A stretch of DNA of 28,019 nt from Arachnopeziza araneosa (Eukaryota; Ascomycota; Leotiomycetes; Helotiales; Arachnopezizaceae), in NCBI GenBank assembly GCA_003988855.1, contig QYAI01000245.1, forward strand, positions 1 through 28,019, in the 5' to 3' direction. A model generated the notes under the pieces. It did not search any database. It was given only the letters and a program-made list of their open reading frames with translations, and had not been told where the DNA came from. Position numbers and translations under genes: made by a program. The stretch's first letter is position 1, and each line of letters opens with the position of its first letter. Positions 10,429 to 19,227 of this stretch are shown here, in pieces.

Positions 10429-10816
10429 CTAAAGTGTACGCTCCCCCGAGGTGGGGTCCAGATACGATGGCCCGAGGGCAGACAAGGCTGCACAGCTGAC
10501 GGGAACTTGTTGAATGGCGCCGGTGGTGGTGGTTGCGGTGTAGACCGAGGTGAGCGCGGTTGAGGCGTAGAAGGTCGTTTGGGTTGTCGGCTATTAAGAA
10601 TGATTAGTTCAGTAATCTTGGGTTTATTCGATGCAGGTATTTTGGGAGTTGGTGAGGTACTTGTGGGACAGGAAGAGTAGTGGTAACAGTTACTGTAGTG
10701 GTGGTAGTAGCTGATGATGACAGGAGACAAGAGCAAGCGCTGCTGAGACGATAGGTAGCGAGAGCGGAAGGACTAGGTGTGCAGGCAGTAATAAGGCAGC
10801 CGTCCGAGGTGTAGTT
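10429..10816 (-). pseudogene. Ser/Thr-rich surface-type protein, C-terminal fragment
   Basis: Two exons can be joined on the minus strand: 10816-10661 and 10590-10429, with a 70-base intron (GTACCT donor, TTAATAG acceptor, phase 0). The first reads CTPSPSALATYRLSSACSCL, then a run of Thr with TVTVTTT; the second reads TTFYASTALTSVYTATTTTG and ends SGERTL with a stop at 10431-10429. Short Cys-containing SSACSCL followed by Thr/Val-rich strings is common in secreted fungal cell-surface proteins. A TAA at 10819-10817 closes the frame directly upstream; beyond it the frame stays open but unconvincing, and another frame looks more natural. I think the 5' part is broken. The type is inferred from composition only. 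Confidence 0.45.
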
Positions 10817-10819
10817 TTA

Positions 10820-11340
10820 GCCGTTCGTTTGATAAATTGTGTCAGGGTGCTGGTTTTTGCAGTAATTTCTCCGGCGGTAGTAGACCCCCGAAACGGAACT
10901 GTGGTGCAGCAGAACAGCGCTTTAGCTATAGTTAGGGGAAGGCTGCGGAGCACTACGGGACCTTGGTGATTTATAGGGGAAGTGGCATGGTCTAGCTGTA
11001 GAACAGAGTAGAGATACACCTACGGTTTTTATGGAATTCGCACGGGGCGTGCTCTTATTGGTTGGGGAGTTGTGGACAAATGGAAGCAAGTAGCGGCTGG
11101 GGGAGTGTGTTTATAAGGGAATTCCCGTGCAATTCTCTCTTAAAAGAATCAATATCACTTTTCCACATATCAATACCACCTCTTTTCTGCTTGGGAACTT
11201 ATGATTATCCGAAACCACGTGTGCGGTTGTTTTTCGAATAGCGGACTCCTGCAGTACTTGCTTCCATCGCATCTCTTATTCTCCCCTTTCTATCGAACTT
11301 ACTAGATTTACCTCATACAAGGCGATAGGGAGGCGAGAGG
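10820..11340. other. no supported gene; upstream region of the ASCH pseudogene
   Basis: This holds the decayed upstream part of the minus-strand surface-type gene and then a spacer. Bases just before 11341 should include the former promoter of the ASCH gene. No clear motif is seen. Confidence 0.4.
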
Positions 11341-11851
11341 ATGCGAGACAGCGCTACAAGTAGGAATACAATGAGATCTGCAAGGTATGCTGTCACTAAT
11401 TTCCAAGATCAATATGCGAAGTGTAAAGCAGCAACTAACATCAACAGGACTTCGACAAAATCCGATGCCATCCTACCCATGCAAGAGCCTTACATGTAGT
11501 AAATTGTCACGGGAGAAAAGACCTACGAGTTTCGGAAGTACTGCTTAAAGCAATCTGTTAAGCGTATATGGTTCTATTCTACCGCGCCCCAGTCCAGTAT
11601 CGAATACATTTGCGAGGTTTTGCCAGCCAAAACGCGCACTCGAAGAGGATAGCTTGGGAAACAAAGAGTTCAACACAAGACACAAAGATTTGGAGGGCTA
11701 CGACTTCGCGTACAAGATCCTCTCAGTCTATAGGATCGAGAAACCGGTCACCCTGGATGACCTGAGAAATGACGACGGCATGAGATCTGCACCTCGGGGT
11801 TTGGTATATGCACCGCCATCTCCCCTAGAATGTGTGGAATGGCAGGAATAG
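11341..11851 (+). pseudogene. ASCH-domain (PUA-like) protein pseudogene
   Basis: Exon 1 is 11341-11384 (ATG at 11341); an intron at 11385-11447 (63 bases, GTATGC...CAACAG) leads to exon 2 at 11448-11851. Exon 2 reads SDAILPMQEPYM, then two adjacent stops (TAG 11497-11499, TAA 11500-11502), then IVTGEKTYEFRKYCL, SVKRIWFYSTAP and YICEVLPAKTR. A frameshift near 11636-11650 leads to LGNKEFNTRHKD, GYDFAYKILSVYRI and APRGLVYAP before the final stop. The G-x-K-T-Y-E-F-R-K motif followed by an IWFY strand is the hallmark of ASCH domains, PUA-superfamily folds thought to bind RNA. Relatives as I know them have Gln-like codons where the two stops stand, so CAG CAA to TAG TAA is likely. Three lesions make it a pseudogene. 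Confidence 0.75.
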
Positions 11852-12941
11852 AGTAAATTGAGGTGGTAGGGAATGTAATATTGCTGTCTAGTGCCTAAAC
11901 ATTCTGTCCTTGCCAAGTGTTCTTCCTATTTCTGTCAGCCTGTAATTTTCCTAGTCCAAGTACAGGATCTCTGCCGCTCCTACGGTGCTTGCAGCCAATT
12001 GTGTTCCGCTCGCTATTGCAAAAATGCTCCTCTCGTGTATAATGACAAGATGCATTTGTAGTCTTCAAAGAGAAGATGGAGATAATGAAGACTGTAACCC
12101 CGAAAAAGTCGATACGGCTCATCCACCCATCTCTCAATCTCTTGCCACAGCAGATTGAGGTCTCTACCGTCCTGTCAAAGAACATGATAGCTAAGAAGAT
12201 ACTCCTGACCCGCCTGGCGAAGGTATTCATATGCACTCTTTTGTAGGTACAAGGATTTTGACACTTTGTAACCAGACTAGTTGCTAATCAGCGGTATGTA
12301 GACAATGATAGCCGGCTGTGATAGAAACCGCTACAGAAGTTGCTCTTGCCAGAATCCTGCATAGTCGCTGCCGCAGATCTCTATCCAGTCCTGGGGGCGG
12401 CTGAAGTCATTAATAGCGCCGGTCCACTTATCTATGCAAGCGCACGAGGCTCGGCAAGAAGTTCTTACTTTCAGGGTCCCGTGGTGACTTTGGAGTCATG
12501 TGATGAGATACCTCCAGCTTTCGCATCTTCGACCTTGGGTATCGTAATAATTTTGTACCGACTATAGAAACTCTGATATCTTCTATCTTGAAGCTTACTT
12601 CAAGGACAGAGGGCACTTCCATTGAGGAATCCTGTTTCGATATCACGTGGCACAATAAGAAACAGTCGGTGCGGAGCCACCCTTTTCACAGCCACACGAT
12701 ATCTAGGAGTTACGCCCGACCTTATCACTTCCATCATAGTAAGTTACACAATCCACATCCACTTTTCTAAACTTACCGTCGAAACAAGAACACAGTCGAT
12801 GCCAATACTACTCATCACAGCACGGTTGAGCAATCAAATCTTCATCACACAACCTCTAAGAAACTCGGGTCTATCTATAGACTAGTTTCTTCAGTGGATG
12901 GGATTAGACTTCCTCCAACCTCAAGGAATCTCGGCAAATAG
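11852..12941. other. no supported gene
   Basis: Open frames such as minus 11895-12236 and plus 12340-12567 lack recognisable motifs. Decayed gene pieces cannot be excluded. Confidence 0.4.
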
Positions 12942-14998
12942 GAAGGGATCCTTCCTCGTTCGACTGAGATATGCAAAATCTGCCAGAAGATTACTGATTT
13001 TGTTAGCGATACAAGTCTTCTTCCGTCTGATAGAATAAGCTTAGGGAATTGGCGGGGTTTCCTTGAAAGGAAGCAATGTGCTTGTTGCCAGACCATTGTT
13101 CGCTACCTATCAAACCTTCGCGGCACCGCGACACTTGTATACAATTCAGATCATTTTGTTCTTTGACATTCATAAATATGAAAGATCGTTACTGGATATG
13201 CTCTGTAAGTGACCCTAAGCTTATTGTTTTTAACCCTTCTAGCGTAGCTGACTTTCCAAGTGTAATATGCGTGAGCATTCTAGCCAGGGAAAATACCATC
13301 CAACTCTTAGCCTCATTCAAAAAGAGAAATACGGACAGAATCACCTGCAGTATTTTTCTATTGAATCGCCAAAGATTGACATTGCTAGACTCGCCAAATG
13401 TTCAACCTACTGCGACCGGAACTATCAAGGATATTGTCACGATCTACCACTTCGGCAAATCATACCTCCTGCCTCATCTTTAATCTTTATTGATGTACAC
13501 AACTCCTGCTTAGTACAAACTCCGGGATCCGCGAGCTGCAAGTACGTGTTACTTAGCTACATCTGAGGCCGGATCTCGGGAAGTCTAGAGTTGAGAAAAG
13601 ACAACTTGCTTCAACTTTGCATGCAAGGTTCTCTCTCGGAGACGAATTCATCTCGTGCATACCGAAAACAATCTTTGACGCCATGACAATAACCCACCAA
13701 GTGGGGCTGCAATATCTTTGGGTAGACCGTCTGTGTATTATCCAGGATACCCCGACGCATTTGACTTCACAGCTGCAACAAATGGCTTCCATCTATGCCA
13801 ATTCCTATTTCACCATCATAGCAGCAGATGGTTTTGATGCAGAACATGGTCTTCTTAGCGTGGACCCGCACGATTCGGCTCGCTTTTCTATGTTGGATAT
13901 GTCGTTTGATTTCACCGAGGTTGTCACAATGATTCGAGAGCCCAGATATGGATCCAGAATTTACAAGCCGTTCTGGCATACACGTGGATGGACCTTCGAG
14001 GAGCGTGCTGTGTCTCCGAGGAACCTTGTGTTTACCAACAATACAATGTTCTGGGAGTGTCGATCGGCCCGCTGGTACGAAAACCTTCGAGGAGAACCAG
14101 ATGGAGTGTTTTCTGGAATGGCTAGATACTCATGGCCTTCTTCAGGGTGGCTATCATACGCTCTCAAGACCTACCCGTGGCCGGATTTAGATCAGTATTT
14201 CGAATTTGTAGGAGGATACAATGCACGAAATCTCACTTTTGAAGGTGATGCTCTTAATGCCTTTGCCGCGATCATCACCGCAATGAGCAGATCCTTTCCC
14301 GAAGGATTTCATTTCGGCTTACTAAATTTCTATTCGACATAGGAATGTTGTGGTCAAACTCTCGCGGCTCAAAAAGACGCAGTGGATTTCCTAGCTGGTC
14401 ATTGTTTGGTTGGACTGGTGTAATAAAGTTAAGGCTTAGCTACCGTTACGCCTGGAATCCTAAGTTTGATCATGTAGCATACGAAGGCCTTCAATTTCGA
14501 CCACTCCTCAATTGGTACGCACTAAATAAGGAAGGGGCTTTACGTCATCCCATCGATAACTCATATTACCTGCATCAAGCAGACATAAGCGAACCATCCT
14601 TCACTACTCCTAACGGTTGGAATAAGACTTTGAGGGGAAGTCAAGATAGAAAGGCGGTTCAGCATGAAATCCTTCCTAATCACTTGTTCAAACACCCATT
14701 CCCTTTTTTTCCACCTGCCACCGTAGATTCATCAAGTTTCTTGTCTTGCTTCTTGGAGTTTGAAGCCGAAGTGTGTACATTATTCTTGACTATGTCGCGT
14801 AGGGTTGAAATTAATCGTGCGTTGGTGCTGGATGCGGATCTTTGGGATAGTGACGGCCGATGATCAGGTGTCACCGAGTCATCGCACATACCCAACGACC
14901 AGTGTGATAGCGGTACGCCCTGTGACTTTATTGCCATTCCGTCAGATTTACAATCGGCACTTTCTCGGCTTATCATGTCCCAGCCAACGAAAGAGTGA
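12942..14998 (+). pseudogene. HET-domain protein pseudogene with several lesions
   Basis: Blocks in several frames follow the order of a HET protein. First (12942-13163) is a Cys-containing N-terminal block, EICKICQKITDF and later QCACCQTIVRYL. Then 13267-13563 carries the usual linker and YVLLSYI, where the HET motif needs Trp-Gly but has TGA (13564-13566) then GGC. A shift near 13612-13635 leads to the frame from 13617: IPKTIFDAMTITHQVGLQYL, WVDRLCIIQD and RGWTFEERAVS. A one-base loss near 14331-14336 makes the TAG at 14340; the next frame reads FDIGMLWS and GFPSWSLFGWTG. TGA at 14861-14863 (DGR then stop) is in frame with 44 more codons ending at 14998, including CDFIAIPSDLQ. At least four lesions, plus an in-frame TAG at 12939 upstream, mark it as dead. 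The core motifs are otherwise well kept, so decay is moderate. Confidence 0.85.
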
Positions 14999-16351
14999 GG
15001 TGAGCCTCGCCTCTATGAGCTTGCTTAGATCTATACTCTAGGGGTAATAGGTAGTAAGGCGAATTTAAGCTAGACTACGCCTTGCCAAGCCTAGACACTA
15101 TTTTACAATCGGACAGGCTGAGTTTGAAGAGGGATGCTTCGCTGAGAGTGTTGCTGAGACTGCTGCTGATAAGCCTGTTGTGGGCGAGATGGACATACGA
15201 CCATGATCTCAAAGTCCATTGCAACAGATTATTGTAGTAAAATGTTATTCTGGAGATAATTATACTTGTTTTGTGCAGAGATAAAAAATTGTCACGTATA
15301 TTCGAAGAAAGAATTGTAAATGTAACTTATTTAGTGCAGTCTTGCTAACTTTGATTTTAGAAACTTGGGCCTTAAGACGTTGCAGCTGAAAATAGAGACC
15401 AGATTTCATGTGAGGAGACGAGATGTTCTTTCTGCCGATTTTATCGAAACACTGGATATTCTTACTACTTGCAATGTTCGCTTGCGGCATGCAGAATCAG
15501 GTTTCTTGCTCGGATAGATCTTTACATGGAGTTGTGCCACGCTTTCTGAGTGGTCTCCCTACACATCGAGAATTATATGAAGAGCGGCTTTCCATGAGAA
15601 GGAAATGAAAACAGGGATCGCTCAGCTGTGTTGAAGCCCTATGTGGCATGATAGTGCACTATTTTTAGGTGGCTTACGGAGTTGGTGGCTTCCACTTCGT
15701 ACAGCATGATATCATTAGCTGCAACTTCAAATCTATGGGGCATGGTTCCTAGCATGCTCAGCACTTGAATAAGCCACCTGTGGCTTCAGTTCCAGATGCA
15801 TAGTCTGACTCGTGATCATGCCAGATCATTTACACGTCGATTGTTTGCGTACATTCTACTTTCCAAATGTGCAGCGACACGACTGAAGTAAAGAAACAGG
15901 CTAGACACTGTATTCTTAAGTGATTTTTCTGTAGTTAATAGTATATTTATGCGCCGCGGGCTAAGTTTCCCGTGGGCTAAAAGGCCGGAATAAGTGTCAA
16001 CGTCCGCGGCTGCAACGCAGCCCCACCTGCCTCCTCGGGCTGAGATGAACACGAGACATCAGGAAATCAGGAGCTATCTGGATGTATCATTACAATCGGT
16101 TTTGTATTTTGGGGCAAGCTTTGTCCTCATAAGCAATTCTTCAAAGTCTCTCCAGAGCTATATATACTGTACATATTTTCTGATTTCTAGATCAACTACA
16201 GCGGATCACCTTGGCAGAAGCATATTCATCTTTCGATTAGGTCACTTCTCAAAGGGACATTTACCATTCCTCGTCTCGTATCAAATTCCATTAAAACACG
16301 ATTCATATCCCAGAAAAGCATTTTCGGCTGTTCTTTCTAAATACATCCAAA
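14999..16351. other. no supported gene
   Basis: Small frames (plus 15423-15608, with a hydrophobic start then FACGMQNQVSC; plus 15994-16533 in a frame unlike the next gene) are unsupported. The last 200 bases are the likely promoter of the gene at 16352. If the HET tail at 18036 belongs to the HET pseudogene ending at 14998, this stretch is part of an insertion. Confidence 0.4.
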
Positions 16352-17324
16352 ATGGCCACTCCTCTCCAACAAGACCTCAAGACAATTCTCGACAAGTTAA
16401 CCACTTCATCAGGCCCGGACGTAAGCAAATGTACGGCCTTATTCAAAGAAGAATTGAACAATCTTGGCTTCGTTGCAAACATGCCGGTAAGCCCAACACA
16501 CTCCTCGCACCCGATTTGTTCCTCCAGAACTGAAAGTTTTTGATTCACAGTCCCTTTTCAGCCTCATTTTCAAACGGACTGCATATGCAATGGATTCATG
16601 GCATTATAGCACCACAATCGTAATCGGTGAATGGATCCGAATTGCCATGAATAATAGCAAGATCCTAGCTGATGCTCCAGACGGGTGGACTTGCTCAGTT
16701 GCCCTTGCATTAGTAGCCGCGGAAGATTATTATCACCCCAAGCACTCGTCTACAGAGGAGCAATACGAATATCGTAAGGTCTACCTCCGCGGTGACGGAT
16801 CCAATGCCAACTCCGTCTTATCCACTGCTGTCCATGAATACATGCATCTTGCCCTACAGGTTACTTTTCTCAGCGATGTCCCCTACGAGGACTATCCTGT
16901 GAAGAAATTAGGCTCTGGACAGAAATTCACAGAGGAAGAACAAGAACAAGAAGCGGCTCGTCAGGCCCCGAGGCTAGCATTTGAACGACTTCTTTCTGTT
17001 CTCCAGCCTGAAGGAGGGCAAGAAGGAAAAATATGGGACAAGTTGCTAGAGGAGATTCATCAACCTTAACCTGAAGCTTACAACAAGGTCCTCAAACTTA
17101 TTGATGCCTGGAAAGGCGTGGGCAAGATCGACAGACCCAAAGAATGCTGGGCTTATTTCACGGAGATCGCCTTTGAGCTCTGGAGAACCCCAGGCACCGC
17201 TGGGGGGACTTTATTTGATGTCTACCTTGCAGCTAACAAACCTGGCTTTAAGCCACTTTACGATGCCAGGTCGAAGCTTGAGGAGAGTCTTAAAACAGAT
17301 CCTAAGATCGAGGGCCATAACTAA
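16352..17324 (+). CDS. possible HEYMH zinc metallopeptidase, interrupted by one in-frame TAA
   Basis: Exon 1 is 16352-16486 (ATG in AAAATGGCC context); the 64-base intron 16487-16550 has a GTAAGC donor and TTCACAG acceptor, phase 0; exon 2 is 16551-17324. The frame gives 217 residues up to TAA at 17067-17069, then 84 more in the same frame to a stop at 17322-17324. Residues 140-144 are HEYMH, in the context STAVHEYMHLALQ, matching the HExxH zinc motif of zincin peptidases. A third ligand is not certain; acidic residues follow in FTEEEQEQEAARQ. There is no clear signal peptide. The part after TAA (EAYNKVLKLIDAWKGVGKID, ECWAYFTEIAFELW) looks like real protein, so TAA probably replaced a sense codon (CAA is one step away). 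I do not recognise the family. It could be a young pseudogene, a strain allele, a shorter protein or a readthrough case. Confidence 0.6.
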
Positions 17325-18035
17325 AAACAACACAACAAGATTCTACAGATAAAGGAGGAAAGAAAATGCAGGAGTACGTGTACACCTGATGTAGTCTGTA
17401 TTTGCAACTCTAAGGTTGTTTTAATCCTTACTGGACTCTATTTGGTTATTTCTGTATCAACTTTAACAGTTCTTGCTTCTTGATTTGCTTTCTTTTCCTT
17501 TGACACACTCTCTTGAATTTTTTTGAGCTAGCCCCCTAAAATAACATTGCACGTATAAGCAATCCTTATTTTGAATAAGCCTATAACTATTTCTGTTGTT
17601 AGCGAGATTGTATGCTTCCAAAGCCTGCAGATGCAAGTCTAAGAAGATTTAAATTACTAGTGCTAATGGTGTAACCGCACGAACACGAATATAGCTGATC
17701 AACAGGCATATGGGAGTGCGTTGATAGTCTGAGTATATTCGGTTCATAGGCTAGCTACGAAGGAAAAGAAGAATATGAGGAAAGAAAAACTACACAAGTG
17801 AGGTGTGCATTGTGTACAGCAGGCTTCTCTCTGCTCCTAGTCCGAATCGACTCTGAATCTACCCCTTATTGTCTACACCTCGGAAAAGGTTCTGTTCGCC
17901 CGTGCCGTCTACACATGATATTTGCAACACGTGACATTCTGCTTATCAAAGGTTCCAGCAAGCCAATTGCATGCATGCATCTACGTCACGTGACCCTCCC
18001 TGCATAACTGATGAACTGCATAACTGATCCACTAA
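17325..18035. other. no supported gene; AT-rich 3' flank
   Basis: This is the 3' flank of the metallopeptidase-like gene and AT-rich spacer. No motif-bearing frame was seen. Confidence 0.5.
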
Positions 18036-18242
18036 TTGCCTGACAAAAGTGGGTTTCCTCAACAACCTTTTTATGAGATGAACAGGTTGCCGGATATCAG
18101 GATGCAGGATGAGTACATATTTTATAATGTACTTGGGGTTGAGTGGATTGATGGGGTAGCTGACAGAAAGGTGGTGGGAAGAGTTTGGAAGCTAATGTGG
18201 GTATTGCAGAATGCGAAAAATATGAGTATAAGGTTGGGTTAG
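18036..18242 (+). pseudogene. orphan HET-protein C-terminal tail
   Basis: The frame reads MQDEYIFYNVLGVEWIDGVA, then DRKVVGRVWKLMW and a final IRLG before TAG. In HET proteins the last 50 residues commonly run EFYNVLWVEW, G-I-A-Y-R-K-G-x-G-R-V and end in a D-x-x-L-G-like motif; this fragment matches that order, with Gly for Trp in VLG-VEW and Asp for Tyr in ADRK. No HET core is adjacent. It lies about 3 kb after the HET pseudogene that ends at 14998 and that lacks exactly this tail, so the two may be halves of one gene. Confidence 0.65.
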
Positions 18243-19227
18243 ACGCTTTATTGAATATTTGTTGCCGATAATGCTATCTATGCCAAGATATCTTAATGCA
18301 AAATTTCACATCTCTCATCCATGGTCCTTGCCATCTTCAGCCGTGATGGATAATCAGGCAGTAAATTGTCCTCTCCGCCGACACCTGCGAAGAGGGTATC
18401 GAATTCAGCAACCCACAATCCACCAGTGGAAGGCTATCCAACCTTTACAAAATCGCTTCTTTCGCATCGCAGCGGGCGGCCGATCTCGGGCTCTCAACGA
18501 GTTATTGCTAGCATGAGTGGTCGATTCTTCGAAGGCGACGATGATTGGATAACGGGTTTTGCTATCCCACCACTAGGAACCAATAAACGTGGCAGAAATT
18601 ATCCTCTCGCTTGGGATTAAGCTCAAGAAACTCAAGATCAATCGCATTAGCCTTGTTGAGGATAATAATACCACCCCTTGATGGCCATCTCTGACTTCAG
18701 TATCAGTAAAGAGGTGCGAACGGTGCTGTCGTACGGGCATCTTCCCCTTTCGCCGCAGATATGCAATGCGCGGGGAGAGTAGGTATCTAGGTAGCAGGAA
18801 AAAGGTTGATATTGATGTGTGAAAAAGTGATGTCAATTTTTCAAGAGGGAATTGCACAGAACTCCTTTATAGACACACTCCCTAGCTGCTCCTTCCTTCC
18901 CTGTGTCTATCACAGTAGCTGTCAGGCATAATAAAGCACGTGAATGAATACTACCTTGGTACGAAAATCCCAAAAAAATAGGGAGGCATTTCAAACGAAA
19001 AGATATATATTCTCGGATTAAATTAAACGGATGCAACACAAAGAAAACAAAATTAAAGTTTCAGCCTCGACAGAATGGGACCACACTAAACAGAATATCC
19101 ATGAAAATGTGAAAAAAAAATTATGTCGCTACAATCCTTCTCAAACCGAGCACCTTCTTGCCTAAAATTCCGATCTTTTATAGCCTCCATTCGAGCGGAA
19201 GCCTTGTCCTTTAGCTTAGCTAAGTAA
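18243..19227. other. no supported gene; 3' flank of the large minus-strand gene
   Basis: A plus frame at 18366-18620 reads fairly naturally (for example RFFEGDDDWITGFAIPPLG) but is unrecognised and has no clear start. The part near 19228 is the 3' UTR side of the large minus-strand gene. AT-rich runs are common. Confidence 0.4.
18869..18910. repeat. 9-bp perfect inverted repeat with 24-base loop
   Basis: ATAGACACA (18869-18877) and TGTGTCTAT (18902-18910) could form a hairpin. The loop is pyrimidine-rich. It may be a remnant of a small mobile element or chance. Confidence 0.5.

Noticed and set aside
13564..14863. Recoding of TGA (for example as selenocysteine) in the HET pseudogene
   Set aside because: The same gene has frameshifts and a further stop, and Trp or Arg are expected at the positions, so decay explains it.
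15994..16533. 179-codon plus-strand open frame overlapping the metallopeptidase-like gene
   Set aside because: It runs in another frame across exon 1 and the intron of a better-supported gene.
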